64,000 nucleotides of DNA from Halocaridina rubra (Eukaryota; Arthropoda; Malacostraca; Decapoda; Atyidae), in NCBI GenBank assembly GCA_037179515.1, contig JAXCGZ010020831.1, forward strand, positions 76,001 through 140,000, written 5' to 3'. This document shows positions 22,601 through 34,949 of the stretch, piece after piece. The number at the start of each line of letters is the position of its first letter. Position 1 is the first letter of the stretch. The notes below the pieces were generated by a model. The model ran no database searches, was not told the DNA's origin, and saw nothing but the letters and a program-made list of their open reading frames with translations. The position numbers and the translations under genes are program-made.

Positions 22601-22699
22601 TGAAAAAAGTCAAATAATTTGTACCTGAAGAGGACTGCAGTCCAGTCGTAATATATAGTACATCTTCACTTATCTTTGTGTTTTTGCTATGGCCTTTTG

Positions 22700-22860
<161 letters not shown>

Positions 22861-22896
22861 AATGGGACAACTCACCGCCGCAATCTCATTGCTGGT

Positions 22897-22938
22897 CCAA
22901 CTCATCGCCTTAACTAACTTATGCTAAAAATCGAAATT
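22897..22938. repeat. MULE left terminal inverted repeat
   Basis: It starts CCAACTCATCGCC and ends ATCGAAATT. Its reverse complement matches 31874-31915 with three mismatches. Confidence 0.8.
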
Positions 22939-23200
22939 TAAAAAAAAATAGTAATAATAAAAAGAGAACAAAAAAATAGAAAATTCAGTGGAAAAGAGAA
23001 AAATGCAGTGGAAATGAAAAACACCTTTATTCATAATAGTACTGGCTGGAATATTAGTAAATATATAATATAAATAAAGTGCTTTATATCAAAAGATAAA
23101 AAACCATGAAGGTGAAGAAAAAATTAAGACTTATTTTATATTATGATAAATACCGCATAAATATTTAATATGACTCCTTTGATTAAAACTTTGGACTATT

Positions 23201-23836
23201 CTAAGAATGCGCCAGTGGTGCACTGCCAGCTATAAGCGATTCCAAATAACTGTCTCGACCTTTTTGAACTCTGCTGAGTGCATTAATTAATTTCCAGATT
23301 GTTGGATGATTTAAAGTACGAAAATACAAATTCCACATTTGCATTGGGAAGAGTGGGGCATTTCTGCTATTTCCGCGTCCATTTAACCGATCCATATAAT
23401 TGTCTTCAAGCCAAATCAAAATTGGCATATAGTCTGTAGATAATTCGTCAGCTAAGGCATCCATATAGCAATCTATATGTTCAACAGGCACAAATGCAAG
23501 AGTCAGTATCATCTTTACTTGTAACACAAAATTGCTGTCGTTATCATAACGAGAACTTAGACCTGAAGCCGCAATGTGCTTCTGCATATTTTGACTAAGA
23601 TGAAAGAAACAACCTTTTCATTCTACATTCGGAAATATTTTTTGATTGCACTAATTGTCGCGAGCTTAAAATGACATACATTCGATTTCGGGTTTATGGT
23701 GGGTTCAATTTCTTTTCTCATTTCTATAACATTGAATATGTAACTTGCTGTTTGTTAGGTAAAAAGAGCATAAAGTACTGTGATGATGCCTCTTCATTTT
23801 TGAGCTAGTACCATATACACCTGAGAAAATAACTTG
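23201..23836 (-). pseudogene. MULE transposase, C-terminal part
   Basis: From the LINE junction on, the minus strand reads FQVIFSGVYGTSSKMKRH, then LLTNKQQVTYSML and the ATISAIKKYFPNV segment, then GCFFHLSQNMQKHIAASGL (with one stop where Trp is usual). The 128-codon frame 23587-23201 follows with LTLAFVPVEHID and WLEDNYM. These are the MULE block after DGTF: the substrate-strand region, the DFE-like segment and the C-x-x-H FHL segment. The last residues are GSAPLAHS. At least one frameshift and one stop break it. The DGTF segment itself is missing at the LINE insertion. Confidence 0.8.
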
Positions 23837-24888
23837 AAATTCTTCAACTTTTTGTCAGTGAGGCAATATGGCTTCAGAGAAGGTAGATCAACAGTAACAA
23901 ACTTATTAGAATTTTATGATGAGGTAAGCCGAATCTTACAGGAAAGAGAGGGCTAGGCAGATTGCATATTCCTAGACATCCAGAAAGCATTTGACACTGT
24001 CCCACACGGGAGACTTATTAAGAAGCTGCAAGCAATGGCTAGATTAGGTGGGAATATCTTGGAATGAATAAAAACCTACTTGGAAGGGAACAGAGGGTTA
24101 GAGTAAGACACTCAGTATCTGAATGGAGAAGAGTTAGTAGTGAAGTTCCACAGGGTTCAGTTTTAGGGCCACTTTTGTTCCTTGTATATGTAAATGACCT
24201 ACCAGAGTCTGTAAATTCATTCATGAATATGTTTGCAGATGATGCAAAGATTGTGAAGAAAGTAAAAAAAAGAAACGAGAAGAATGGTAGAGAACTTCAG
24301 GAAGATCTAAATAGTCTGCATGAGTGGTCAGAAAAGTGGCTAATGAATTCAATACTTCAAGATGTAAGGTAATGAGAATGGATACGAGTGCAAGAAGGCC
24401 CAAGCTTGACTACTCGGTGGCTGGAGTACAACTTCAAGAGACAGAAAATGAGAGAGATCTAGAAGTAAACATACTGGCAGATTTGTCTCCAGAAATACAT
24501 ATAAATTTCATAGTAAGGGCAGTATATGCTTTCTCATCAAATGTAAGGGTAACCTTCAGGCACATGGACAAGGTAATGTTTAGAAATATTTATGCAGCCT
24601 ATGTGAGGTCAAAACTTGAATATGCAGCCCCCTTTTGGAATCTGCACTTGAAAAAGCACGTACCTAACCTTGAAAAAGTTCAAAGACATGCCACAAAACT
24701 GGTGCCAGAAATACGCAATCTCAGTTATGATGAGAGGCTGAGGGAATTAGACTTACCATCACTCGAAGCTAGAAGAGTGAGGGGGGATATGGTGAGAGTG
24801 TTTAAATTCCTTCATGGTTATAATAGAGTGGATAGGGATCAATATTTTGATATGGCTGGCACTAGAACTAGAGGGCATAATTTGAAGC
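23837..24888 (+). pseudogene. Family-B LINE copy 2, truncated at both ends
   Basis: It starts inside RT at the segment that reads FNFLSVRQ in other copies. It keeps VPQGSVLGPLLFLVYVNDLP and MFADDAKIVKKV, and stops short of the 3' end, at the codons for LKL, where sequence like the 5' region of a full-length family-B element begins. Frameshifts near 24065, 24340 and 24888 and stops break it. Confidence 0.8.
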
Positions 24889-25656
24889 TTCATAACCAAA
24901 ATATTAAAGGAAAAAAATTGAGAACTTTTTCGTGAGGGGAGAGAGAAGCTGCTGTCCAGTTCTGCCTTGAAGGAAATTTAGAAGAGTTGCCAGAGGTGAA
25001 GCCATCACATCACATTACCTAATTTTTTGTGTAAACTGGGGAAAGCTCTTAAGCCGTTTACCTGATCCTGTGGTTCCATATATTGTTAAAATCAGTATCC
25101 TTCCCATTTATATTAACTTGTTAGTTAGTTTGATACACGAAATAATTGAATAATTAAAAAAAAAAATACGAAATATCCACCTGTCAACAGTACTGAGTTA
25201 AGTTGCCAAGTAGTACAGCTGTCTTATTTTCTTCATTTTTTTTGCTTTTCCTTTAGCTTTCTCTTTTGCTATTTTTTTTTATTTTGTATATATATTGAGT
25301 TAAATGTAAAGTCTAATCCTGTGATAACATATCTTGGTTAGCAAGTGAGTTCATCAGTTAAGAAGAATATATAGCAGAAACAGGTGGGTGCCACCTCAGA
25401 CACAAATTCGAATTTTCCTTCAGGTTTGACTTTTGTTTTGTTACATTTTTTTTTTCTTTTTCTTTTTATCCTTAAATTACCATGGTCAAGTTTTTAAGTT
25501 AAGATGTGTGTTACCAGAAAAGAGATAAACTGAGTCACTAGATAGCACTTATATGGAGATATAAAAATTCTGTGTGAAGCTTAATTAAAAGTTTTTCTCT
25601 TTTTTTTTCCTCTTTCTCGTCTTCTTTCTATATTCTGTGAGAGGGAGAACATAAAA
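24889..25656 (+). promoter_or_regulatory. Presumed 5' untranslated region of the family-B LINE
   Basis: About 770 bp without a recognisable frame lie between the end of copy 2 and the ORF1 start codon. They include T-rich runs and are present only before this copy of the family. An internal RNA polymerase II promoter would be expected for such an element, but I see no specific motif. Confidence 0.45.
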
Positions 25657-26736
25657 ATGACGCCATCTCTGTCCCAAACCTCTCCCATCCATGGGTCGGT
25701 AGGAGGGGTAGCCATTAGGAGACTTAAACAGAAAATCATGAATTTAGAGGCAATGGTTATAAGCCTTGATGATAAAATTCGGAATATGGATGGAGAAATG
25801 AAAGAGAATGAAACACTCAGAGAGCAAATAAGATCTTTGGAGGAAGCAAATAAAGCACAAGGGCAGGAGAGAAAGGAACTAGAAAAAAGAATAAAGAAGC
25901 TGGAAGGGGAAAAGAGTCAACTAGAATCTAGAATTTCTAAACAAGAAGATAAAAACAAACAGCTGAATGACAACCTAAAGGAATTAGATGTTAGTTCACT
26001 GCTCTCTTCTGAGAGAGACGAGATTGCTGCTTGGAATGTCCAGATTAAGGAAAACATTGAACAGTTCAGAAAAAAGTTCCAGGAGCTGAATATGGAAAAT
26101 GATGCCATGAAAACTTCCTTTGCTGATGCACTAAAGGGGAATGTGGCGGTAAAAGAAGCTGTAAAGGTGGTGGCACTGGAAAACATATAAACAGTTGACT
26201 ATAAAGAGACAGTAATCGAAAAAATTAAAGACGTTGTGAGGGAAAGGGCAAACCCACTCATCAGACAGGCACTTGATAAGGAGAAGACAGTGGTAATCTC
26301 AGGCATAAGCGAATCCCAGGAGCCAACATGGCAGGGGAGACTTGAAGAAAATAAAGCTAGGGTTGTAGACCTGATAAGAAAGCTTGGAGTAGTTTGTGGT
26401 CCTGAGGATATTGTAAACATACACCAACTAGGTAAATATTCGAGGGAAGGAAAGCCGAGACCAACAAAAGTAACCTTTGAGAGAGGGGAAACATGTAGGG
26501 AAATATTGTTGAGAAAAAAAAGTCTAAAAGACCTTCAAGAATTCAAAGAAGTGTTCATTAGACGATACAGAACACAGGAAGAGATGGGAAAGTTCAATAA
26601 CTTGTTGCAAGAGGCAAGAAGGTTAAATGATAAAAGAAATGAAGAACAAAAGAAAAATTTTCATTTCAGAGTTCTTCCAGACAAAGGGGAGATAAAGAAG
26701 ATAATGACAGAAGATCAGGGGATGGGGCCTCATTAA
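25657..26736 (+). pseudogene. Family-B LINE ORF1 protein (coiled coil and RRM-like domain)
   Basis: It starts at ATG 25657 (MTPSLSQTSPIHGSVGG) in an A-rich context and stays in one frame to the TAA at 26736, broken only by a TAA at 26188-26190. Residues ~20-165 form a long coiled coil rich in Lys, Glu and Leu (ELEKRIKKLEGEKSQLESRI). After the stop come TVVISGISES and RVVDLIRKLGV, then a KPRPTKVTF segment, which fit the RRM-like nucleic-acid-binding domain of LINE ORF1 proteins, and a basic C-terminus. It probably packages the element RNA. A single stop separates it from being intact. Confidence 0.75.
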
Positions 26737-26737
26737 G

Positions 26738-28252
26738 ATTGTTATAAAAAAATGTGCAAACACAATATCAGTGGCACTAAGTATCATATTTAAGGAGTCA
26801 CTGGAGTCGGGGGAGATTCCAAGATGCTGGAAACAAGCAAATGTGATACCTATCTTCAAAAAGGGATGGAGGGATACGGCTCTGAACAATAGACCAGTTT
26901 CCTTGACCAGCATAGTTTGCAAAGTTATGGAGAAACTACTAAGGAAACATCTCTCTCTTCACTTGGAATCCTTCAACTTTTTGTCAGTGAGGCAACATGG
27001 CTTCAGAGAAGGTAGATCAACAGTAACAAACTTATTAGAATTTTATGATGAGGTAAGCCAAATCTTACAGAAAAGAGAGGGCTGGGCAGATTGCATATTC
27101 CTAGACTTCCAGAAAGCGTTTGACACTGTTCCACATGGGAGACTTATTAGGAAGCTGCAATCAATGGCTAGAATAGGTGGAAATGTTTTGGAATGGATAA
27201 AAACTTACTTAGAAGGAAGGGAACAGAGGGTTAGAGTAAGACACTCAGTGTCTGAATGGAGAAGAGTTAGTAGTGGAGTTCCACAGGGTTCAGTTTTAGG
27301 GCCACTTTTGTTCCTTGTATATGTAAATGACTTACCAGAGTCTGTAAATTCATTCATGAATATGTTTGCAGATGATGCAAAGATTGTGAAGAAATTAAAA
27401 AACGAGAACAATGGTAGAGATCTTCAGGAGGATCTAAATAATCTGCATGAGTGGTCAGAAAAGTGGCTAATGAAATTCAATACTTCAAAATGTAAGGTAA
27501 TGAGAATGGGTACAAGTGCAAGAAGGCCCAAACTTGACTACTCGGTGGCTGGAGTACAACTTCAAGAGACAGAAAATGAGAGAGATCTAGGAGTAAACAT
27601 ACTGGCAGATTTGTCTCCAGAAATACATATAAATGGCATAGTAAGGGCAGCATATGCGTTCTTATCAAATGTAAGGGTAGCCTTCAGGCACATGGACAAG
27701 GAAATGTTCAGAAATATTTATGTAACCTATGTGAGGCCAAAACTCGAATATGCAGCCCCCTTTTGGAATCCGCACTTGAAAAAGCTCATAGCTAAGCTTG
27801 AAAAAGTTCAAAGACATGCCACGAAACTGGTGCCAAAAAAACGCAATCTCAGTTATGATGAGAGGCTGAGGGAATTAGACTTACCATCACTCGAAGCTAG
27901 AAGAGTGAGGGGGGATATGGTGACAGTCTTTAAATTCCTTCATGGTTATGATAGAGTGGATAGGGATCGATATTTTGATATGGCTGGCTCTAGAACTAGA
28001 GGTCATAGTTTGAAGCTTCGTAAGAAAACTTCTTTGCAGAATGTAAGGAAATACTTTTTCAGTGTAAGAGTAGTTGATAATTGGAATTCGCTAAGTGAGG
28101 AGGTAGTTAATGCTATATCAATCCATAGTTTTAAGGACAGGTATGATAAGTATCACTAAGTATAAAATGGAACCGATGAGGAGACGGGAAGATACGAGCT
28201 TTGGGCTCTTTCCCGTAAACACAATTAGGTAATCACAATTAGGTAATCACAC
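26738..28252 (+). pseudogene. Family-B LINE copy 3: uninterrupted RT domain, 5'-truncated
   Basis: A 462-codon frame (26771-28159) covers the RT and C-terminal region without a stop. Motifs are FLDFQKAFDTVPHGRLI, VPQGSVLGPLLFLVYVNDLP, NMFADDAKIVKKL, then YVRPKLEYAAPFWNPHL and FKDRYDKYH before the stop. Both catalytic Asp of FADD are present. The endonuclease and ORF1 are absent. It starts at the same segment (GCAAACACAATATCAGTGGC) at which other truncated copies start, and its 3' end is the AATTAGGTAATCAC pair at about 28220-28252. Confidence 0.85.
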
Positions 28253-31133
28253 AAATGCTGATGGATTAGCTGGTAAGGCAGTAGAATTAAAAGATAGGAT
28301 TCACAACAGTAAGGCTGATATAGTAGCAATTACAGAGACTAAGTTGAGTGAGGACATAAACAGCGTCACAGTTTTTCCTAAGGGCTTCAGAATACTGAGG
28401 GTTGAAAGATCTGAGAGGACTGGTGGAGGGATAGCACTGCTCATAAGTGAAAGGATTCAAGTTGAAGAAATAAACTTGGCTATAGAATGTGAGTTCAAGG
28501 AATTTCTTGTTGCTCGCATAAATACTGGGTCAGAGAGCATTATAATAACTGTTGTATACAACCCACCAAGGAACCAAAATAGGCTTGAAGTTTATGAGGA
28601 GAGTCATATAGGTACTATTGAAGTCATAAACTCAGTTGTTAACATGGCACGGAAAAAAAATGTAGGATTTTGATTATGGGAGACTTTAATCATAAAGAGA
28701 TAGACTGGATAAATCTTGACCCACACAGTGGTGAGGACTCATTCGGGGCAAGATTCCTAGATTGCGTACAAGGGAATTTCCTACACCAACATGTAATGGA
28801 ACCAACAAGGGCCAGGGGTGGGGATGAGCCATCACTACTTGATCTAGTGTTCACAGATAATGTGTTGGATATTGAAAAAATTGCGTATGAACCACCAATT
28901 GGAAAGAGTGACCACTGTGTGTTGTTGATGGAGTATATCATTGAAGATATTCTTCCTGAGAGTAGAGGCACTGAGGACATGAGGAGGAACTATCGGAAAG
29001 GAGATTACATCAAAATGAATGAGCTTTTTGCAGTTATTGACTGGAGAACCTTATTTTACAACAAATCTGTACAAGAAATGTATGACAACTTTTGTGAGAA
29101 ATATGGGAAGATAGTAGATTGCTGCATACCTGTCACCAAAGTAGGTGTAATTCATGCCAGAGAGAAATGGTTCGATAATGGCTGTAAAAGAGCTAAGGAG
29201 TGGAGAGACAAATGCTGGAAAAGGTATAGGAGGAGAAAAAACATAAATGCTTGGCAAACCTACAAAAGAGCAAGAAATGACCACCTAAGTAAAAGGAGAG
29301 AGGCAGAGAGAGACTATGAGAGGGACATCACCAGGAAGGCTAAAGAAAATCCCAAGCTTTTCCACAGCTTTATCAGAGGAAAACTGAAGGTAAAAGAACA
29401 GGTTTTAAGGCTAAAGAGAGCGGATGGAAGCATCACTGAGACGGATGAAGAGATCTGCAAAGAATTGAACAAGGAGTTTCAGTCAGTATTTACAGTAGAA
29501 AATACCCCACCCCCTCAGATTGCAGTGATAGAAGCTCAAGGGCCGGTATTAGAGAACATCAACCTTACAGCCACAGAGGTATGCAAAGCGCTGATGGATT
29601 TAGATGTTCATAAAGCTACAGGTCCTGATGACATATCCCCTCATGTGCTTAAAAAATGCGCAAACACAATATCAGTGGCACTAAGTATCATATTTAAGGA
29701 GTCACTGGAGTCGGGGGATATTCCAAGATGCTGGAAACAAGCAAATGTGATACCTATCTTCAAAAATGGGAAGGAGGGATACGGCTCTGAACTATAAACC
29801 AGTTTCCTTGACCAGCATAGTTTGCAAAGTTATGGAGAAAATACTAAGGAAACATATCTCTCTTCACTTGGAATCCTTCAACTTTTTGTCAGTGAGGCAA
29901 CATGGCTTCAGAGAAGGTAGATCAACAGTAACAAACTTATTAGAATTTTATGATGAGGTAAACCACATCTTACAGGAAAGAGAGGGCTGGGCAGATTGCA
30001 TATTCCTAGACTTCCAGAAAGCGTTTGACACTGTTCCACATGGGAGACTTATTAGGAAGCTGCAATCAATGGCTAGAATAGGTGGAAATGTTTTGGAATG
30101 GATAAAAACTTACTTAGAAGGAAGGGAACCGAGGGTTAGAGTAAGACACTCAGTGTCTGAATGGAGAAGAGTTAGTAGTGGAGTTCCACAGGGTTCAGTT
30201 TTAGGGCCACTTTTGTTCCTTGTATATGTAAATGACCTACCAGAGTCTGTAAATTCATTCATGAATATGTTTGCGGATGATGCAAAGATTGTGAAGAAAG
30301 TAAAAAATGAGAACAATGGTAGAGAACTTCAGGAGGATCTAAATAATCTGCATGAGTGGTCAGAAAAGTGGCTAATGAAATTCAATACTTCAAAAGTGCA
30401 AGAAGGCCCAAGCTTGACTACTCGGTGGCTGGAGTACAACTTCTAGAGACAGAAAATGAGAGAGATCTAGGAGTACACATACTGGCAGATTTGTCTCCAG
30501 AAATACATATAAATGGCATAGTAAGGGCAGCATATGCATTCTTATCAAATGTAAGGGTAGCCTTCAGGCACATGGACAAGGAAATGTTCAGAAATATTTA
30601 TGTAACCTATGTGAGGCCAAAACTCGAATATACAGCCCCCTTTTGGAATCCGCACTTGAAAAAGCACATAGCTAAGCTTGAAAAAGTTCAAAGACATGCC
30701 ACGAAACTGGTGCCAGAAATACGCAATCTCAGTTATGATGAGAGGCTGAGGGAATTAGACTTACCATCACTCGAAGCTAGAAGAGTGAGGGGGGATATGG
30801 TGACAGTCTTTAAATTCCTTCATGGTTATGATAGAGTGGATAGGGATCGATATTTTGATATGGCTGGCTCTAGAACTAGAGGTCATAGTTTGAAGCTTCG
30901 TAAGAAAACTTCTTTGCAGGATGTAAGGAAATACTTTTTCAGTGTAAGAGTAGTTGATAATTGGAATTCGCTAAGCGAGGAGGTAGTTAATGCTATCTCA
31001 ATCCATAGTTTTAAGGACAGGTATGATAAGTATCACTAAGTATAAAATGTAACCGATGAGGAGATGGGACGATACGAGCTTTGGGCTCTTTCCCGTAAAC
31101 ACAATTAGGTAATCACAATTAGGTAATCACATA
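28253..31133 (+). pseudogene. Family-B LINE ORF2: endonuclease and reverse transcriptase
   Basis: The endonuclease begins TNADGLAGKAVELKDRI and keeps IVAITETKLS (catalytic Glu), RTGGGIALLI, MGDFNHKEIDWIN and GKSDHCVLLM (Asp-His). A linker with KEWRDKCWKRYRRR and ATGPDDISPHVLKK leads to the RT: FLDFQKAFDTVPHGR, VPQGSVLGPLLFLVYV and MFADDAKIVKKV. Frameshifts near 28672, 29780 and 30397 (a short deletion) break the frame. The family is CR1/L2-like by motif order. It is the only copy in this window that keeps the family-B endonuclease. Confidence 0.85.
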
Positions 31134-31690
31134 CCACACTTCTGATGAAATCAAATGTTGCACCCAACTTCTCCTTCCAAATAGCAAGATTCTGTCTCCT
31201 CCGATACCACTGTCTGTTAATAAAAAAAATAAAAATCTTTCTGGTTTGACTCTGTATCGTAGGTCGCATATATCAGGGATTGCTAACTGATGAAGGTCAA
31301 TTGGGTCCGGCATAGGGACACTAATGTCATTCCGCTTCCGTCGAATAGTTTTCTTTATAGAGCAGACGAACACGGTAGGGACCCTTTGTTTTACTTGGGA
31401 AACATCAGCCAAAACCTCATTAATTACTACACTTGAGTTTTCCATTGTGTCTTCAGCTAGGGTTTTGAATTTTGTAGTCGTCTTTGCCACTTCTACTCCT
31501 ATTGGTGAAGAGTAATGAGTGTGAGTATTTATGAATTTCACTAGATTTCCAAATCTTGTGTGAATTCTTGCTTTACATATGCTGAGTTGTTCACAATGCT
31601 AAAACATCAGATCACTGTCGGTTTTACTAAATTTATCAGATATGAACAAATATGCATTATGTGAAAACTTCTCTTTGCCTCGCTTACTAA
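31134..31690 (-). pseudogene. MULE transposase, N-terminal part with FLYWCH-like zinc finger
   Basis: Minus-strand translation gives a degenerate FLYWCH-type region at about 31620-31500 (C..A-R-I-H-T and FINTHTHYSSP with the paired His), then the 140-codon frame 31541-31119. That frame reads TIRRKRNDISVPMPDPIDLH, LLTDSGIGGDRILLFGRRSW and LISSEVWY, the segment that precedes DGTF in MULE transposases. The last few codons of the frame belong to the LINE tail. It continues at 23836 after the LINE block, with about ten codons lost. Confidence 0.75.
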
Positions 31691-31873
31691 AACTCCCTCC
31701 AGTGCAAAGGGGTTATTGGAATAATTTTTAAACAAAGTTGCCAGCATCAAAAGGTTATTAATGACTAAAGTTATAATTTAAGTTGGCAAATATTTAAGTT
31801 GGTAATTGGGTAATTTGTGGGTAATTGTTGTTATTGTTATTTACTGTGTTTTAAATAAAGGTGTCTTTCTGTG

Positions 31874-31915
31874 AATTTCGATTATTAGCATAAGTTCGTT
31901 GAGGCGATGAGTTGG
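31874..31915. repeat. MULE right terminal inverted repeat
   Basis: It starts AATTTCGATTATTAGCATAA and ends GGCGATGAGTTGG, the inverted partner of 22897-22938. Confidence 0.8.
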
Positions 31916-32403
31916 TGAAATTCCCCAGACAACAGGATAAAAATTCCCCAAAACCTTCAAAAATTCCCCATTCCCATAAATTTATTTTAATTAAATAATG
32001 GAGCAAAAATAAATTCTTTATAAACAAAGAGACCTTTTGTACATAGCCCTATAAAAGAGAGTACAACGTAATTGTGACCAAAGAGCTGGTTTACTCGCCT
32101 TTCTTCATCTTCATTGATATTCGCTTGTATTTTTTTTTTCATTTTTAAGCCAGACGCATAGTAAGTAAAAGCCAATTTTTAATGAAATATTCCAAGTTCT
32201 TTATTCATATTCGCTTATAATTAGCTTTATAAATTTCTGGTCAAACTAAATTATGTATACCTGATCCAATTCAAACAAAAAATTCCTTGCCGACAGTGGT
32301 TTTCATTTAAAAACAATTAAAGAAACAGTTATTCATAATGACAAATTCAAAATGATGGAAAATTATTCATTATCAAGCATCCGTTGGGGCAATTTGACTA
32401 ATT
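31916..32403. other. AT-rich spacer between MULE and hAT
   Basis: It holds three copies of AAATTCCCC at 31918-31975. No gene is visible. The left end of the hAT element should lie here, but I could not identify its inverted repeat. Confidence 0.45.
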
Positions 32404-33857
32404 TTATAATACAAAACAGCGCATACTAGTCCGAGTCACTGTCATCCTTATATATATATTGACATTCATCCATTTTACAAAAGCATTACTGGCCAGGAAA
32501 CTTGCACAGATTTCATTCCTCAAATAACGTTTAGACTGCAACAAACCTATTAATGTTTTGGTGGACAATCTATTCCTTACCTTTGTCTTCATATTATTTA
32601 CAGCAGAGAAATTCTTTCTGCCGAAGCACTGGAATGAGGAAGACAGAAGAAGCAAGATGTAAAAAGAGATAAGAGAGGAAATTAGGCGTTGCCATCTCCG
32701 GATTTAATTTATCTTATACATTGCCAAAGTGTTTCTACATCAACATTGGAAGGAACATCTATGTCGGTAATTCTTAGTATTCTCCATCTATTTTATCTAA
32801 CTAATTAGGATTAATTATACTAGGAAATAGACAAACCAAAGGTGCAAAGGGAGGAACACTTTTCTTCATAACAGAACTAGGATCTATTAAATGCATCTGC
32901 TTGAGGATGGGGCTCTGAAAAGGAAATCTGATGTAGATTTGGGTAACACTCTCTGTTAGGAAGTTTAGACAACGTTGATGAAATTTAACAATATTTGGCC
33001 TTGAGAAACCATGGGTGTTATTTGCTATTCCATCTGCCACTTTGGCCCCTAAATAGATATCATGGAGAGGGACAAAGTTTCCGGGTTCTTTATACTCAAC
33101 ACTTTCTAGAGGAGTTTTTTTTTTAAATAGCTTTCCTCTATAGAGCACTCCATAGGTCTCCTACATACTGTTGAGACTACTTCATACATTGAATGGATCT
33201 GATGTCCTTCTGACTGCAGCCTTTTGTTAAGGTCATTAAAATGAGGCAGTATAAACTCTAGGAACTGTATATACAACTTATTAACAGGTTCATTAAACTT
33301 TTCCAAAATAACTTCACCTACCAAGACTCTATCACTTAAAACTGTATTTGTAAAATAAAGTTTTAAATCATCATATTGATCCAATAAGTGAGACACTACC
33401 ATGCTAAGTGACAGTCAGCAAGTTTGGCTTGGATGCAATAGTTTATGGGGCTTAACATGTACAAAATCCTGGAATTCCTTCAATTCAGACAAACGCTTTG
33501 GACCAGACATGAAATAATTGTGAACATATCTTGCAAGCTGTTCAACTGCTCTAGGAAGAGTATTGCATGCATAAGATGCACACACATGAAAAGTGTGACA
33601 GATGCACATAAGCACAATAAAATCCGGTATATCATATTTCAAACGAGATGCAAGGGAATTATGGGCGCCCATCATGGCATTGGCACCATATGAAGCGAAA
33701 CCAATCATGTTTTCTTTATATGGGATACTTTCATCTGTTAAAGATTTCACAACAACATTATATAAACTTTGAGCATTTGCATCCTGAATAGGCACCAAAT
33801 AAAAAAATGCATCTGCAACCTTGTTATCAACTGTAACACGTACAACAATGCACAAGT

Positions 33858-34949
33858 TATTAAGAAACTTCAAGCAATGGCAAGAATAGGTGGAAATGTC
33901 TTTAAATGGATAAAATCATACTTAGAAGGAAGGGAACAGAGGGTTAGAGTAAGACACTCAGTGTCTGAATGGAGAAGGGTTAGTAGTGAAGTTCCACGGG
34001 GTTGAGTTTTAGGGCCACTTTTGTTCCTTACATATGTAAATGACCTACCAGAGTCTGTAAATTCAGTCATGAATATGTTTGCAGATGATGCAAAGATTGT
34101 GAAGAAAGTAAGAAACGAGAACAATGGTAGAGAACTTCAGGAGGATCTAAATAGTCTGCATGAGTGGTCAGAAAAGTGGCTAATGATATTCAATGCTTCA
34201 AAATGTAAGATAATGAGAATGGGTACAAGTGCAAGAAGGCCAAAGCTTGATTACTCGGTGGCAGGCGTAGAGCTTCAAGAGACAGAGAATGAGAGAAATC
34301 TAGTAGAAAATATACTGGCCGATTTGTCTCCAGAAATGCATATAAATGGCATAGTAAGGGCAGCATATGCTTTTTTAGCAAATGTAAGGGTAGCCTTCAG
34401 GCACATGGACAAGGAAATGTTCAAAAATATTTATGTAACCTATGTGAGGCCAAAACTTGAATATGCAGCCCCCTTTTGGAATCCGCACTTGAAAAAGCCC
34501 GTAGTAAAGCTTGAAAAATATCAAAGACATGCCACGAAGCTGATGCCAGAAATACGCAATCTCAGTTATGATGAGAGGCTGAGGGAATTAGACTTACCAT
34601 CACTCGAAGCTAGAAGAGTGAGGGGGGCTATGGTGACAGTTTTTAAATTCCTTCATGTTTATGACACAGTGGATGGGGATCAATATTTTGATATGGCTGG
34701 CACTAGAACTAGAGGGCATAGTTTGAAGCTTCGTAAGAAATCTTCTTTGCAGGATGTAAGGAAGAACTTTTTTAGTGTAAGAGTAGTTGATAATTGGAAT
34801 TCGCTAAGCGAGGAGGTAGTTAATGCTAACTCAATCCAAAGTCTTAAGGACAAGTATGATAAGTATCACTAAGTACAAAAATGGAACCGATCAGGAGATG
34901 GGAATTTACGAGCTTGGGGCTCTTTCCCCATAAGCACAATCAGGTAATT
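33858..34949 (+). pseudogene. Family-B LINE copy 5, inserted in the hAT transposase
   Basis: It is 5'-truncated, beginning within RT (KLQAMARIGGNVFKWIKSY) and ending in the family tail. The 6-bp sequence ACAAGT flanks it (33852-33857 and 34950-34955). Removing the insert and one ACAAGT restores the hAT reading frame as KHLCIVVRV. FADDAKIVKKV is kept; a TGA near 34003 breaks the frame, and the next 283-codon frame ends at 34872. Confidence 0.85.

Larger units (their letters stand above)
24889..31133 (+). mobile_element. Full-length family-B LINE with a second copy nested between ORF1 and ORF2
   Basis: I read it as a 5' region (24889-25656), ORF1 (25657-26736), a nested 5'-truncated copy (26738-28252) and ORF2 (28253-31133). 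If the nested copy is removed, the sequence after ORF1 (AAGATTGTTATAAAAAAATG) joins the codons TNADGLAGKAVEL, giving a normal start of a LINE endonuclease. Both 3' ends carry the AATTAGGTAATCAC pair. Its 3' end abuts the MULE transposase, and no clear target duplication was resolved. Confidence 0.7.
22897..31915 (-). mobile_element. MULE DNA transposon with 42-bp terminal inverted repeats, split by LINEs
   Basis: The two ends are inverted copies matching at 39 of 42 positions (22897-22938 and 31874-31915). Between them a MULE transposase reads on the minus strand: N-terminal part at about 31690-31134, C-terminal part at about 23836-23201. Family-B LINEs fill 23837-31133. Without them the transposon is about 1.7 kb. 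No convincing 8-9-bp target duplication was found outside the inverted repeats. A degenerate second copy of the end motif (CAACTCACCGCC) lies just left of the left repeat. Confidence 0.75.

Noticed and set aside
31916..32300. hAT terminal inverted repeat near 31920 or 32290
   Set aside because: Repeated AAATTCCCC and a CAGTGGTTTTCA segment looked suggestive, but no inverted partner was found on the right side of the hAT transposase.
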